Assembly: GCA_030619885.1 (NCBI GenBank)
Contig: JAUXAN010000028.1
Span: 1-33,196, forward strand
Length of the DNA stretch: 33,196 bases
Reading direction: 5' to 3'
DNA from: a bacterium
GTDB taxonomy: Bacteria > Hydrothermota > DG-26 > JAUXAN01
A model generated the notes under the pieces. It saw nothing but the letters and a program-made list of their open reading frames with translations. It did not search any database and was not told the DNA's origin. Below are positions 6,997 through 14,712 of this stretch, in pieces; position 1 is the first letter of the stretch; every line of letters begins with the position of its first letter. A program made the translations under genes and the position numbers.

Positions 6997-7688
6997 TTTA
7001 GTGCTTTCTGCATTATTATTAAGTATTTGAAACCTCTCAGATAGAAATTGTATTTTCTTGCCCTTTGATGCCATATAGGTGTATTTGATGTTTGATGATG
7101 TCTGGTTACACAAATAATATCAACGGGTTTAAAGTATTTTGCAAGTATAGAATAGAGTTTAAGACCCACAGGCACAAATTTTTTCTTTTTCGCTTGGTCA
7201 CCAATTAGCCATGCTATGTACTTTCCTAATTTTAAAATTCGATGCGCCTCCTTTGTGACTTTCTCTAATTCCTCAAAAAATTTTGCATTCTCACAAGAAA
7301 TGTTACCAATATTGTCAGGATGGTCATTATATTTTATGTTGTCTGAATAAGGAGAGTCAATAAAAACAAAATCTGCAACTTCACTATCTAATGGCAATTT
7401 TCTGGCATCTGCTTGTTTTATATCTGTTCTGTAAGGGACAATATCAAACCCTAAAACCTTTCGATTTTCTTCTTTGCATACATCAATAGAAGTTCCACTA
7501 CCACACATCGGGTCAACTACTAAGTCTCCTTCCTTTGTATACCTTTGAAGTAAATTCCAGATAATAAATGCAGGTGTTACGCCAGGATATTTATTATCTC
7601 CATGAGGTCTATCCCCGTAATTTTGGGTTGGAAAATCCCATAATGTTGTTGTCTCAAATTTTGGTTTATCTTTACTTATTTTTATCAC
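6990..7688 (-). CDS. DNA methyltransferase, small alpha/gamma-order type
   Basis: 232 residues. Motif I DPMCGSGT (about 59-66) comes before motif IV DSPY (111-114), the order of TRM11-like and small amino-methyltransferases. The N-terminal TTLWDFPTQNYGD and the HGDNKYPGVTP region fit the motif X end. DSPY suggests an amino (N6A or N4C) target. It starts with GTG 7688, overlapping the last 17 bp of the 82-aa gene, so translation is probably coupled; no good ribosome site is seen. Two methyltransferases in one operon suggest an asymmetric recognition site or two strand-specific enzymes (inference). Confidence 0.85.
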   Translation of the reverse strand: MIKISKDKPKFETTTLWDFPTQNYGDRPHGDNKYPGVTPAFIIWNLLQRYTKEGDLVVDPMCGSGTSIDVCKEENRKVLGFDIVPYRTDIKQADARKLPLDSEVADFVFIDSPYSDNIKYNDHPDNIGNISCENAKFFEELEKVTKEAHRILKLGKYIAWLIGDQAKKKKFVPVGLKLYSILAKYFKPVDIICVTRHHQTSNTPIWHQRARKYNFYLRGFKYLIIMQKALKK

Positions 7689-7920
7689 AATTATAATAAA
7701 TTTCCATTACTTTATTATACATCTGGGTCTCAAATCTTTCATCCCATTTATCTGTTCTTGACTTAGCATCCAAAATATTACTTAAATGGATTTGTGCAAA
7801 AAGTAAAAATTCTCTTTGTTTGACAACATCTGGAGGGTATGGTTTATCTGTTTTAGGTCTATTTTCAAAAAGTTCAAAGTCCAACTTTTGCCATTCTTTC
7901 GATAACTGTTTTTTGGTCAT
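7672..7920 (-). CDS. 82-aa conserved small protein between endonuclease and methyltransferase
   Basis: ATG 7920 is preceded by AGAGGTGA. It is a paralogue of the 90-aa protein at 2855-3127; the second half is about three-quarters identical by eye. Charged, with no membrane segment and no known motif. It lies 4 bp after the endonuclease stop and overlaps the methyltransferase start, so it belongs to the same transcript. Keeping the same place after an endonuclease in both loci suggests a role in restriction-modification (inference). Confidence 0.75.
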   Translation of the reverse strand: MTKKQLSKEWQKLDFELFENRPKTDKPYPPDVVKQREFLLFAQIHLSNILDAKSRTDKWDERFETQMYNKVMEIYYNCDKNK

Positions 7921-7924
7921 TTTA

Positions 7925-8629
7925 TCACCTCTTATTTTTCAATAATTTCCTCAAATCTTTTATAAACTTATCAAACATTTTAACCTTTTCACTTTCCTTT
8001 ATTTCTCTCATAACATAAGCTCCGTCCATATCTACTTCGCAGATAGCCCTTCCCTTTTTAGCAGGATGCTTCACAACCAAAGTGCCATCTTCATCAGTAG
8101 TTACAAAATATACCTTTATTTTTTCCGTAACCTCGCTGCCAGACAATTTCAATTTCCAATAAGCTGTTTGTGCTATTCTTTCTCTTAAGGTAATTTTACA
8201 AGATATCACTGCCACAATCTCATAATTTGACGGTTCATAAACTACAATATCAATGTCAGGTAGATGACTTCCAAATTTCCCATAGTCAATTAATAGTTTT
8301 CTTTTCACCATATCAAGTTCGTATTTCAATTTATTACTTCTTTCTAACTTATTCCCAGAGACGACCTTTAGTCCAAAACTTCTTGTCATATCTTCAATTA
8401 TATATAAGACAAGTTTTTCATAATTTTTCCCTTTAAATGCTCTCCAAGACTGTTCATGGTCTGGTATCCTTCCTTCTTTTCTTGCTTTTTCTGCTGTTTT
8501 ACTTTTTAGAAATTCTTTTTTATGTTCACTCTTAGCTTCGGCAAAAAGTTCGGAAATGTGTTTAAATGCATCATTCCTGTATTTATTCTTTTTGATTTCA
8601 TACTGTCTAACTAAATCTTTTAGTTTCAT
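7925..8629 (-). CDS. Type II restriction endonuclease, BsaWI/CCGG-like PD-(D/E)xK
   Basis: 234 residues. P124-D125 (SHLPDIDIVVY) and S143-C-K145 (AVISCKITLRERIAQTAYWK) form a PD...SxK core, directly followed by R149-E150-R151. An R-(D/E)-R element after the catalytic lysine is known in several CCGG- or CCNGG-cutting enzymes, so a CCGG-type core is a reasonable guess, not shown. The N-terminal helix FKGKNYEKLVLYIIEDM could supply the extra acidic residue. It overlaps the upstream methyltransferase by four bases (ATGA), the usual tight coupling of such pairs. Confidence 0.82.
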   Translation of the reverse strand: MKLKDLVRQYEIKKNKYRNDAFKHISELFAEAKSEHKKEFLKSKTAEKARKEGRIPDHEQSWRAFKGKNYEKLVLYIIEDMTRSFGLKVVSGNKLERSNKLKYELDMVKRKLLIDYGKFGSHLPDIDIVVYEPSNYEIVAVISCKITLRERIAQTAYWKLKLSGSEVTEKIKVYFVTTDEDGTLVVKHPAKKGRAICEVDMDGAYVMREIKESEKVKMFDKFIKDLRKLLKNKR

Positions 8630-10053
8630 CTTATTTCTCTATTTATATAATTCTTCTTTAAACCAATCACGATATACTCGACAGGATATGCTTGAGAATT
8701 TGCGTTAGCATTGCTTGCAAATCTACCTGTTTTTTCATCTCTTTTCTGGGGAAGTATTTTTGAAGGTATCTCCCTCTTTATAATCCTATCAAGTTTAAAA
8801 CCTGAATACTGTAAACTTTCGGCAAAGACCTCTGCATTTAGTATGTCTACTCCTTTTAGTTTTGTATCACCAATGACATAGCAGCATCTACCACCTGACT
8901 TTAAAATTCTAAAACTCTCGTCAAATACTTCCTGCATATCAATAAAAAATGCTTCGATTTCTTTTGCCATTTTCTTGCTTTTTGCAGACATTTCAAGAAC
9001 AATATTCTTGGCAATTTCACTCTTTAATTCTTTATTCTCGTACTTTTTGTAAGATGTTCCGATAAACTCTTTTTTATATTCTGTTAAATCGTCTGCCAAA
9101 TCAAGCCAGATCGTTGATAATTGATGCAAATCTGCGTATTCATAACTGGTGACATAAGGACTTGAACTTGCAATTAAATCAATAGTACCATTAGATACAG
9201 GCTGTCTCCTGGCATCGTTAATTATGATGTTTAAATACTCCTTCAGATTTTTTCTTACTTCCTCAGGAACTACATTATAAAAAGCATCATTCCCTCTCTG
9301 CATTTTCCTTAAATGTTTTCGCAATGCATCATAAGGTCTCACAGAGTTCTTCTTTAAATCTCTTGTTGGTTTTGTACTTCCCTGTAACCATATAGAGCAA
9401 CTTTTTAAAATATGACTGAACGCAACAAGAAAAAAATCTTTGATAATTTCATCTTCTTCGTTGTAAATCATTCTCAGTATTTTCCCCAGTTCATTTTTAT
9501 TTTCCTCAGTAAACCAGTAGTTAATCCTGTCAATGTGATTTTGAGGAATTAAAGGTTCAATTTTTTTCTCAAATAGTGATCCTTGCGATCTCAGTGATGA
9601 CAAAAATTGCTTTATTTTTCTATCAAGATAGTCGGGTTCTATTGGTATTGATTTTACTTTAGTTATCAAATGAGCAATTTTATTAATATCTGTCCCACTT
9701 GCCTTAAAACCTCTCGATATTGCGGTAACAATAGTGGTCCCACACCCCATAAATGGGTCATTTATATGAGCATCTTTATTGGGTATATATTCATCAATCA
9801 ATTTTTCAACTAACTGTGGAATGAACTTGGCGGGATAGCGATGGTAATCGTGCGTCCATTTCCCAGTATCTGATGGTTTATATCCTAAAAAAGACCAGTC
9901 ATTATCTATCTCTTTTGCACTAAATAGGCGTAAAATTTCCTCAGGCGATTTCGTTTGTTTTTGCATTATTTTGTCAGCGTCCCCCATGTAAAATGATTCT
10001 CTCCCAGGATAGTTGGCGGCTTCTTTTGTGGTATATGTGGCTTTATCTTCCAT
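8626..10053 (-). CDS. DNA methyltransferase, N4-cytosine/N6-adenine type
   Basis: 475 residues, ATG 10053 with GAAGGG eight bases upstream. HDYHRYPAKFIPQL (69-82) is the motif X-like N-terminal signature, then motif I DPFMGCGTT (99-107), a long insertion (about 135-285) that likely holds the target-recognition region, and motif IV SSPY (297-300) followed by VTSYEYADLHQLS. Motifs VI-VIII (about 380-400, LKSGGRCCYVIGD) follow. It is the first gene of the island transcript and would protect the site cut by the endonuclease it overlaps. Confidence 0.88.
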   Translation of the reverse strand: MEDKATYTTKEAANYPGRESFYMGDADKIMQKQTKSPEEILRLFSAKEIDNDWSFLGYKPSDTGKWTHDYHRYPAKFIPQLVEKLIDEYIPNKDAHINDPFMGCGTTIVTAISRGFKASGTDINKIAHLITKVKSIPIEPDYLDRKIKQFLSSLRSQGSLFEKKIEPLIPQNHIDRINYWFTEENKNELGKILRMIYNEEDEIIKDFFLVAFSHILKSCSIWLQGSTKPTRDLKKNSVRPYDALRKHLRKMQRGNDAFYNVVPEEVRKNLKEYLNIIINDARRQPVSNGTIDLIASSSPYVTSYEYADLHQLSTIWLDLADDLTEYKKEFIGTSYKKYENKELKSEIAKNIVLEMSAKSKKMAKEIEAFFIDMQEVFDESFRILKSGGRCCYVIGDTKLKGVDILNAEVFAESLQYSGFKLDRIIKREIPSKILPQKRDEKTGRFASNANANSQAYPVEYIVIGLKKNYINREIR

Positions 10054-10083
10054 AAATAACCCTTCGTTATATTATGGTTGGAC

Positions 10084-10110
10084 TTTATAATGATTTTAGA
10101 TGAATGTCAA
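10084..10110 (-). promoter_or_regulatory. Candidate promoter of the restriction-modification operon
   Basis: On the minus strand TTGACA (10110-10105) and TATAAA (10089-10084) are separated by 15 bp, which is short. The inferred start leaves about 25 nt before ATG 10053. Confidence 0.45.
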
Positions 10111-10120
10111 TTGAAAAAAC

Positions 10121-10140
10121 ACGGTCGCAGACCCGTATGG
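10121..10140. repeat. CCATACGG repeat, inverted partial copy
   Basis: These 20 bases are the exact reverse complement of 5577-5596. The left arm is shortened to ACGG. Confidence 0.7.
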
Positions 10141-10261
10141 GAGCACCACAGGTGCTGAGACGGATAAACAAGGAGTAAGAAACAGGTATGCCTGTTCCGA
10201 AAGCAGACTACAAGGGAGTTGATAGAAACAAAATTATCAAGAAAGAAATGTAGCATTTTTT

Positions 10262-10376
10262 TGACACAGATTCACCCCGTTAGATGTTTACTATCTAACG
10301 GGGTGAACACAGATGTTCACTGATTGAATATTCTTTTTATAATCTGCGGCCATCAGTGTAAATCAGTGTCTATTAA
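10262..10376. repeat. CGCAGAT/CACTGAT dispersed element with hairpin inserted
   Basis: Matches the elements at 17458-17613 and 23032-23157, including the shared stretch from GTTCACTGATTGAATATTC to the ATCAGTG repeats. In this copy CACAGAT occurs on both sides of the hairpin (10265-10271 and 10308-10314). Confidence 0.75.
10271..10307. repeat. Perfect 15-bp hairpin, TTCACCCCGTTAGAT
   Basis: TTCACCCCGTTAGAT (10271-10285) and its exact complement (10293-10307) with a 7-nt loop GTTTACT. The loop is identical to that at 17536-17542. Confidence 0.8.
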
Positions 10377-10394
10377 AATCTCTGCTTAAGCGAT

Positions 10395-12056
10395 TTATTC
10401 CATCTCCTCTTTCTTACCTGCTTTCTTGCCTGCGATGCGCAGATTTTCTTGGTTGATTTCTACCGTATATTTACCCTTCAAACTTTCTATCAAGTCTGTT
10501 TTTCTCTTCTTCCTTAACTCATCGTCTAAATCCTTCTTTACAGACCTCTTCACCTCATCAAATTCTTTTAACCTCTCAGGTTTCCTCTCAGTCACTTTTA
10601 TTATCGCATATCCATCCTTCGTCTTGATAGGGTCTGAAATCTTACCAATTCTGATTGAGAATGCCACATCTTCAATATCTGGATATCTTCCCCTTTCAAA
10701 CAATCCAAGGTCTCCCCCTCTATTTCTGGTGTAATGAGTGGACTTGTCCTTGGCAAGTTTCTCGAATTTCGTTCCCTTTCTCAGTTTTTTCACTATATCA
10801 TTCGCTTCTTCTTCCGTCTTGACGAGTATCATCTGTGCCTTTGCCTTCTCATTCTCTTTATATTTGTCTCTATTGTCCTCAAAATACTTTTTAATCTCTT
10901 CATCTGTAGCTCTTGCCTTATCTGTAATCTCTTCCTTTCTTATTCTATTGAGGATTATCCTTTCAACGGTTTGATTCAGTTTTTGCTTCACTTCTTGTGC
11001 CCTGTGGAGTCTTCTCTTATATGCTTCCTTCTGGAGAAGTTCAGTCACAATCAGGTTCTCAACTGCCCTCTTAATCACATCCGGTTTATCGAACTGTGGG
11101 GTTCCCCGCCCAAATCTATCTAATACTTCGCCGCAACTCCACTCTTTCTTATTAAACTTGACAAGAATTCTTGCTTTCTCATCATCTGTAAGGGTTGGAA
11201 GTGGTGGTGAGCCGAAGGGCCTTTTCTTTTCTTTTGGTGTCTTTTTAGCAAGTAGGTTCAAAAACTCCTCATCGAAAGAAATTCTGGCTTTTTTCTTTAA
11301 CCCATCAAGAAACTCATTCGCAAGTTTCGTCCTTTTGTTAAAGAGGAGTCTCTGTTCAATCTTCACCCTCTCTGTTTTGAACTCTCCCATTTTTCCTTCC
11401 CTTATATCTTCAACTTTAACGATATGGAAACCACGATTATCCTCCACAATCTTCACTTCATCGACCTTCATCGAAAATACGGCTTTGGAAAAATTCTCTG
11501 GAAATTTGTTCCAGGTAAAATATCCGAGGTCTCCCCCTTTAGCAGCAGTGCGTTTATTTGTAGAGCGCTCTTTGGCGAGTTCTTCAAATTTACCTCCTTC
11601 ATTTATCTCTTTCAATATCTCTCTTGCCTCTCTTTTTGTCTCAACGAGTATATCCCTTGCCTTCACCTCTTTGTTAAGCCTATCATAGTGTCTTTTTATC
11701 TCGCCCTCGGAGACTTTCGCTTTATCGAGAACGACGACTTTATAAAGATGTCTGACTGCAATGTCCTTTTCCTTATTTTCTATATCTTTCAAAAGTTCTT
11801 CATCTCTGTCGTATCCACGGGTCTTCGCCTCAAGTACCATCAATTTATCCCCAATCATTTCATCCAGCACCTTATTCTTTTCTGCAAGTTCTTCCTCTTC
11901 AGTTTCAAACCTTCTCTCTCCGAATCTCTCTTCAAAATCACCGATGGTAATTTTCTCTTTTTTAATTTTAGCAACTACTTTATCTTCCCTCTTTGCGCAG
12001 GAAAATATAGTTACCATAAAGGTTGCCAAAATCAAGAGACTGTAAACTTTTTTCAT
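10395..12056 (-). CDS. Parvulin-type peptidyl-prolyl isomerase lipoprotein with two rotamase domains
   Basis: 553 residues, ATG 12056 with GGGAGGT upstream. The signal peptide ends in a lipobox (TIFSC, Cys about 20), so it is a lipoprotein acting in the cell envelope. A SurA/PrsA-like chaperone N-terminus is followed by a first parvulin domain (about 130-222, with RDILVETK, GGDLGYF and GFHIVKVED), a linker, and a second (about 405-495, with QMILVKTEEEA, GGDLGLF and GYAIIKVTE). It would catalyse proline isomerisation and help fold exported proteins. Two rotamase domains recall SurA, which has one inactive copy; both copies here keep the GGDLG signature. Alone on its transcript. Confidence 0.92.
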   Translation of the reverse strand: MKKVYSLLILATFMVTIFSCAKREDKVVAKIKKEKITIGDFEERFGERRFETEEEELAEKNKVLDEMIGDKLMVLEAKTRGYDRDEELLKDIENKEKDIAVRHLYKVVVLDKAKVSEGEIKRHYDRLNKEVKARDILVETKREAREILKEINEGGKFEELAKERSTNKRTAAKGGDLGYFTWNKFPENFSKAVFSMKVDEVKIVEDNRGFHIVKVEDIREGKMGEFKTERVKIEQRLLFNKRTKLANEFLDGLKKKARISFDEEFLNLLAKKTPKEKKRPFGSPPLPTLTDDEKARILVKFNKKEWSCGEVLDRFGRGTPQFDKPDVIKRAVENLIVTELLQKEAYKRRLHRAQEVKQKLNQTVERIILNRIRKEEITDKARATDEEIKKYFEDNRDKYKENEKAKAQMILVKTEEEANDIVKKLRKGTKFEKLAKDKSTHYTRNRGGDLGLFERGRYPDIEDVAFSIRIGKISDPIKTKDGYAIIKVTERKPERLKEFDEVKRSVKKDLDDELRKKRKTDLIESLKGKYTVEINQENLRIAGKKAGKKEEME

Positions 12057-12076
12057 TTTTTACCTCCCTTTTACTG

Positions 12077-12119
12077 GATCCTTGTTTCACAACCCGTATG
12101 GGATGCTAGATCCTTGTTT
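12077..12119. repeat. GATCCTTGTTT direct repeats flanking a CCGTATGG core
   Basis: GATCCTTGTTT occurs at 12077-12087 and 12109-12119. Between them is CCGTATGG (12094-12101). The arrangement could be a small insertion with duplicated flanks. Confidence 0.5.
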
Positions 12120-12222
12120 GATTTTTTGCTAACTACTGAAGACTAACAACTAATTACCCTTTTCTTCTACCTCCTTTTAAGCCGCTTTCTCATACCATCA
12201 TACAGGCGAAATAATACAGACT

Positions 12223-12570
12223 TTATTTTTTCTTGGCGAGTTCGGCAAGTTTTGAAAAACTTTCTATATCTTCACTTGCTAACTCTGCTAACAATTTTCT
12301 ATTTATCTCGACCCCTTGTTTTTTTAGTCCATCAATGAATGTGCTGTATGATAGACCGTAGATTCTGCAGGCAGCATTGATTCTCAATATCCACAATCGT
12401 CTAAATTCTCTCTTTTTTCTTCTTCTGTCCCTATAGGCATACTGAAGCGATCTCATAACCGCCTCTCTCGCAGTGCGATAGAGATTACTCCTTCTACCCC
12501 AGTAGCCCTTTGCCTGTTTGAGCCATTTCTTTTTTCTTCTTCTCTTGGCTACTCCGCGTTTCACTCTCAT
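12223..12570 (-). CDS. rplT: 50S ribosomal protein L20
   Basis: 115 residues, the normal length for L20. It is very basic at the start ([20 protein letters not shown]) with the typical [20 protein letters not shown] and [15 protein letters not shown] blocks. It binds 23S rRNA and is needed for early 50S assembly; in many bacteria it also represses its own operon by binding the mRNA. AGGAG precedes ATG 12570. It follows rpmI by 8 bp. Confidence 0.97.
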   Translation of the reverse strand: MRVKRGVAKRRRKKKWLKQAKGYWGRRSNLYRTAREAVMRSLQYAYRDRRRKKREFRRLWILRINAACRIYGLSYSTFIDGLKKQGVEINRKLLAELASEDIESFSKLAELAKKK

Positions 12571-12578
12571 TTTTTCTC

Positions 12579-12776
12579 CTATCTGTAAGGTAACATCCTT
12601 TTGACTTTTTTCCTCTCTGCGGTGCTTACCAGCGTTGAACTTCTCAACTTTCTTTTATTCTTCCGCGATTTTTTGGCAAGAAGATGGCTTGACCGAGCCT
12701 TCGCCCTTTTAATCTTGCCTTTCCCAGTTATTTTAAACCTTTTTGCAGCAGCTCTGCTCGATTTTATCTTTGGCAT
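12579..12776 (-). CDS. rpmI: 50S ribosomal protein L35
   Basis: 65 residues with the family pattern [20 protein letters not shown] and [10 protein letters not shown], ending KKVKRMLPY. Full length. It lies between infC and rplT in the classical order, but a 200-bp spacer holding a partial dispersed repeat separates it from infC. Its ribosome site is GAGAGAG just before ATG 12776. Confidence 0.96.
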   Translation of the reverse strand: MPKIKSSRAAAKRFKITGKGKIKRAKARSSHLLAKKSRKNKRKLRSSTLVSTAERKKVKRMLPYR

Positions 12777-12902
12777 CTCTCTCTCACTAATTCAGACACT
12801 GATTATTATCTCAGAATCCGTATGGACAGATACTCGTTGATCAAATATTTTTCTTATTATCTTAATTTCTTTGCCAAAATTTATCAATAATCCTACTTAT
12901 AC

Positions 12903-12973
12903 GTTTATAATCTGTGTAAACCCCGCACCAAATCATAGTCCAGTGTAAATCAGTGTCTGCTGTCTGAATCACA
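12903..12973. repeat. Partial CGCAGAT-family element between infC and rpmI
   Basis: 12941-12973 matches 23131-23163 nearly exactly (two ATCAGTG-type units followed by CTGTCTGAATCA), and 12903-12916 matches the TTTATAATCTG part. The left half is lost or diverged. It abuts the infC stop codon. Confidence 0.6.
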
Positions 12974-12976
12974 GAT

Positions 12977-13483
12977 CTATCTTTTTGGTGCCAGGGTTAG
13001 CACCATATTCTTGCCCTCTATCTTCATAGGATGTTCCACCACAGCGACAGAATTCAGTTCCTCTATCATCCTGGTCAATATCTCCCTGCCGAACTCTTTA
13101 TGAAGCATCTCTCTACCTCTGAATCTCAATATTATTTTTACCTTATTACGGTTTTCTAAAAATCCCCTTGTATGTTTGAGTTTAACCTGGAAATCGTGTT
13201 CCTCTATTTTGGGTCTCAACTTTATCTCTTTTATTTGAGTAATATGTTGATGTTTTCTTGCAAGCCTCTCTTTCTTCATTCCTTCATATTTGTATTTACC
13301 ATAATCCATAATTTTGCATACGGGCGGAGAGGTATTTGGAGAAATTTCTACAATATCAAGGTCATCCAGTTTCGCAATCTGTATCGCCTTCCATTTTGGC
13401 AAAATACCAATCTGACGTCCATCTTTACCTATGAGTCTTACCGTCGGTGAACGAATCTTTGCGTTCACTCTCAGATCTTTAAT
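12977..13483 (-). CDS. infC: Translation initiation factor IF-3, AUU start
   Basis: 168 residues if read from ATT 13483. Typical IF-3: N-terminal VNAKIRSPTVRLIGKDG, linker KYEGMKKERLARK, C-terminal IKLRPKIEEHDFQVKLKH and FRGRE. It binds the 30S subunit and rejects non-standard starts and non-initiator tRNAs. The GTG at 13468 lies 19 bases from the ribosome site, while AAGGGGGTGA (13497-13488) is four bases before ATT 13483, and the extra residues KDLRVN align with the start of other IF-3 proteins. AUU starts are known for infC and allow IF-3 to repress its own synthesis. The ribosome site includes the TGA stop of the upstream dehydrogenase, so translation is probably coupled. Confidence 0.93.
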   Translation of the reverse strand: MKDLRVNAKIRSPTVRLIGKDGRQIGILPKWKAIQIAKLDDLDIVEISPNTSPPVCKIMDYGKYKYEGMKKERLARKHQHITQIKEIKLRPKIEEHDFQVKLKHTRGFLENRNKVKIILRFRGREMLHKEFGREILTRMIEELNSVAVVEHPMKIEGKNMVLTLAPKR

Positions 13484-13487
13484 TCTT

Positions 13488-14402
13488 TCACCCCCTTAAT
13501 ATACCGACCACCTTATCAGCCGCTTCAACGCCTGCTCGTATTTGACCTTCAACCGTTGATGCACCAAGATGGGGCGTAGCGATAAAGTTATCGAGTTCAA
13601 GCAATTTACTTTCAAGAGGCGGTTCAACTTCAAAGACATCGAAAGCAGCACATTTGATCTTCTTGCTCGTTAATCCATTATAGACCGCTTCTTCATCAAC
13701 TACTCCACCTCTGGCAGCATTGATCAATACAACGCCATCCTTCATCTTTGCAATTTCTGCTTCGCTGATGATGTGTCGTGTCTGTGGAATCGCAGGAATG
13801 TGCAGGGTTATGAAATCAGAATTTTTCAAGATATCATCCATAGAAACTAATTCAACATCAATATCAGGTATCTCTTCTTTTTTCACATAAGGGTCATATG
13901 CAACGACCTTCATACCGAAACCTTTTGCCCTTTTGGCAACCTCTCTGCCAATTCTTCCAAGTCCGATTATACCAAATGTCTTGCCGTAAAGTTCAAACCC
14001 TCCCAGTTTTTTCTTTTCCCACTTTTTTTCTTTCAAAGAAGCATCTGCTCTCGTTATATTTCTTGTGCTCGCAAGCATGAGTCCAAAAGTGAGTTCTGCA
14101 ACCGAGATAGTTGTTCCACCTGGTGTATTTACAACCTTGATCCCCTTTTCCTTTGCCGCATCTAAATCAATATTATCCAGCCCCACACCAGCCCGTGCAA
14201 TAACCTTAAGATTATCTGCATTACCTATAACTTCTCTTGTAACTTTAGTTGCGCTTCTCACTATTATAGCAGCATAGTCTTTTATCGTCTTTTTAAGTTC
14301 TTCCTTATCCATACCTGTCTTCACATCTACTTCAATATCACTTTCTTTCTTTAACCTTTCGATTGCCTCTTCTGCCAGTGGGTCACTAACCAATACCTTC
14401 AT
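13488..14402 (-). CDS. serA: D-3-phosphoglycerate dehydrogenase, short form
   Basis: 304 residues from ATG 14402, which has AAGGGGG five bases upstream; the GTG six bases earlier overlaps that site. D-2-hydroxyacid dehydrogenase fold: NAD loop GLGRIG (about 148-153), ARAGVGLDNID, catalytic Arg in NAARGGVVDE, Glu in FEVEPP and His in TPHLGAS. It would oxidise 3-phosphoglycerate in serine synthesis. It lacks the C-terminal ACT domain of longer SerA proteins, so serine feedback is not expected. Other 2-hydroxyacid dehydrogenases are possible. Its stop overlaps the infC ribosome site, an unusual pairing since thrS more often precedes infC. Confidence 0.88.
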   Translation of the reverse strand: MKVLVSDPLAEEAIERLKKESDIEVDVKTGMDKEELKKTIKDYAAIIVRSATKVTREVIGNADNLKVIARAGVGLDNIDLDAAKEKGIKVVNTPGGTTISVAELTFGLMLASTRNITRADASLKEKKWEKKKLGGFELYGKTFGIIGLGRIGREVAKRAKGFGMKVVAYDPYVKKEEIPDIDVELVSMDDILKNSDFITLHIPAIPQTRHIISEAEIAKMKDGVVLINAARGGVVDEEAVYNGLTSKKIKCAAFDVFEVEPPLESKLLELDNFIATPHLGASTVEGQIRAGVEAADKVVGILRG

Positions 14403-14417
14403 ACACACCCCCTTGGT

Positions 14418-14639
14418 TTAATAGAATACCTTCCTCTCTCTGATTATATGATGAATTATCAATGTGAGACCAATATACAAGCAACTCAACCAGTTTATTA
14501 TGAAATATAGTGTTAAAATGCCCCATCCTATCAATGAATGATGTATATGTGCCGATTTGATCCTTATTTTCATATTCTTTTTATTCGCTGCTTCACAGAT
14601 AAGAACTGCTACACAAGATAAGATAATAGGTGTTACCAT
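14418..14639 (-). CDS. Small two-span membrane protein
   Basis: 73 residues, ATG 14639 with a perfect AAGGAGGT upstream. Two hydrophobic segments (about 3-18 and 36-64) flank a basic stretch with the His-rich motif SAHIHHSLIGWG. No family recognised. It ends 15 bp before the phosphoglycerate dehydrogenase start, on the same transcript, without an obvious link to serine synthesis. Confidence 0.7.
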   Translation of the reverse strand: MVTPIILSCVAVLICEAANKKNMKIRIKSAHIHHSLIGWGILTLYFIINWLSCLYIGLTLIIHHIIRERKVFY

Positions 14640-14684
14640 TTAACCTCCTTAAATCTTATTTCTCCTTAAATTTTATTTGGCTAT

Positions 14685-14712
14685 ATTTTAGTTTAGAATT
14701 AAAACTTGTCAA
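14685..14712 (-). promoter_or_regulatory. Candidate promoter for the membrane protein-serA-infC transcript
   Basis: Minus strand TTGACA (14712-14707), 16-bp spacer, TAAAAT (14690-14685). It overlaps the end of the aldehyde oxidoreductase gene, so the downstream operon can be driven separately. Confidence 0.5.

Larger units (their letters stand above)
10054..10394. other. Gene-free spacer with repeats
   Basis: 341 bp between the parvulin gene end and the methyltransferase operon. Apart from the candidate promoter, it holds an inverted copy of the CCATACGG repeat (10121-10140), a small AGCACC/GGTGCT hairpin (10142-10156) and the CGCAGAT-type element interrupted by a perfect hairpin (10262-10376). 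No gene is seen. Confidence 0.65.

Noticed and set aside
11424-12146. 240-aa plus-strand frame opposite the parvulin gene
   Set aside because: It is the antisense of a strongly supported lipoprotein gene, and has no domain or ribosome site.
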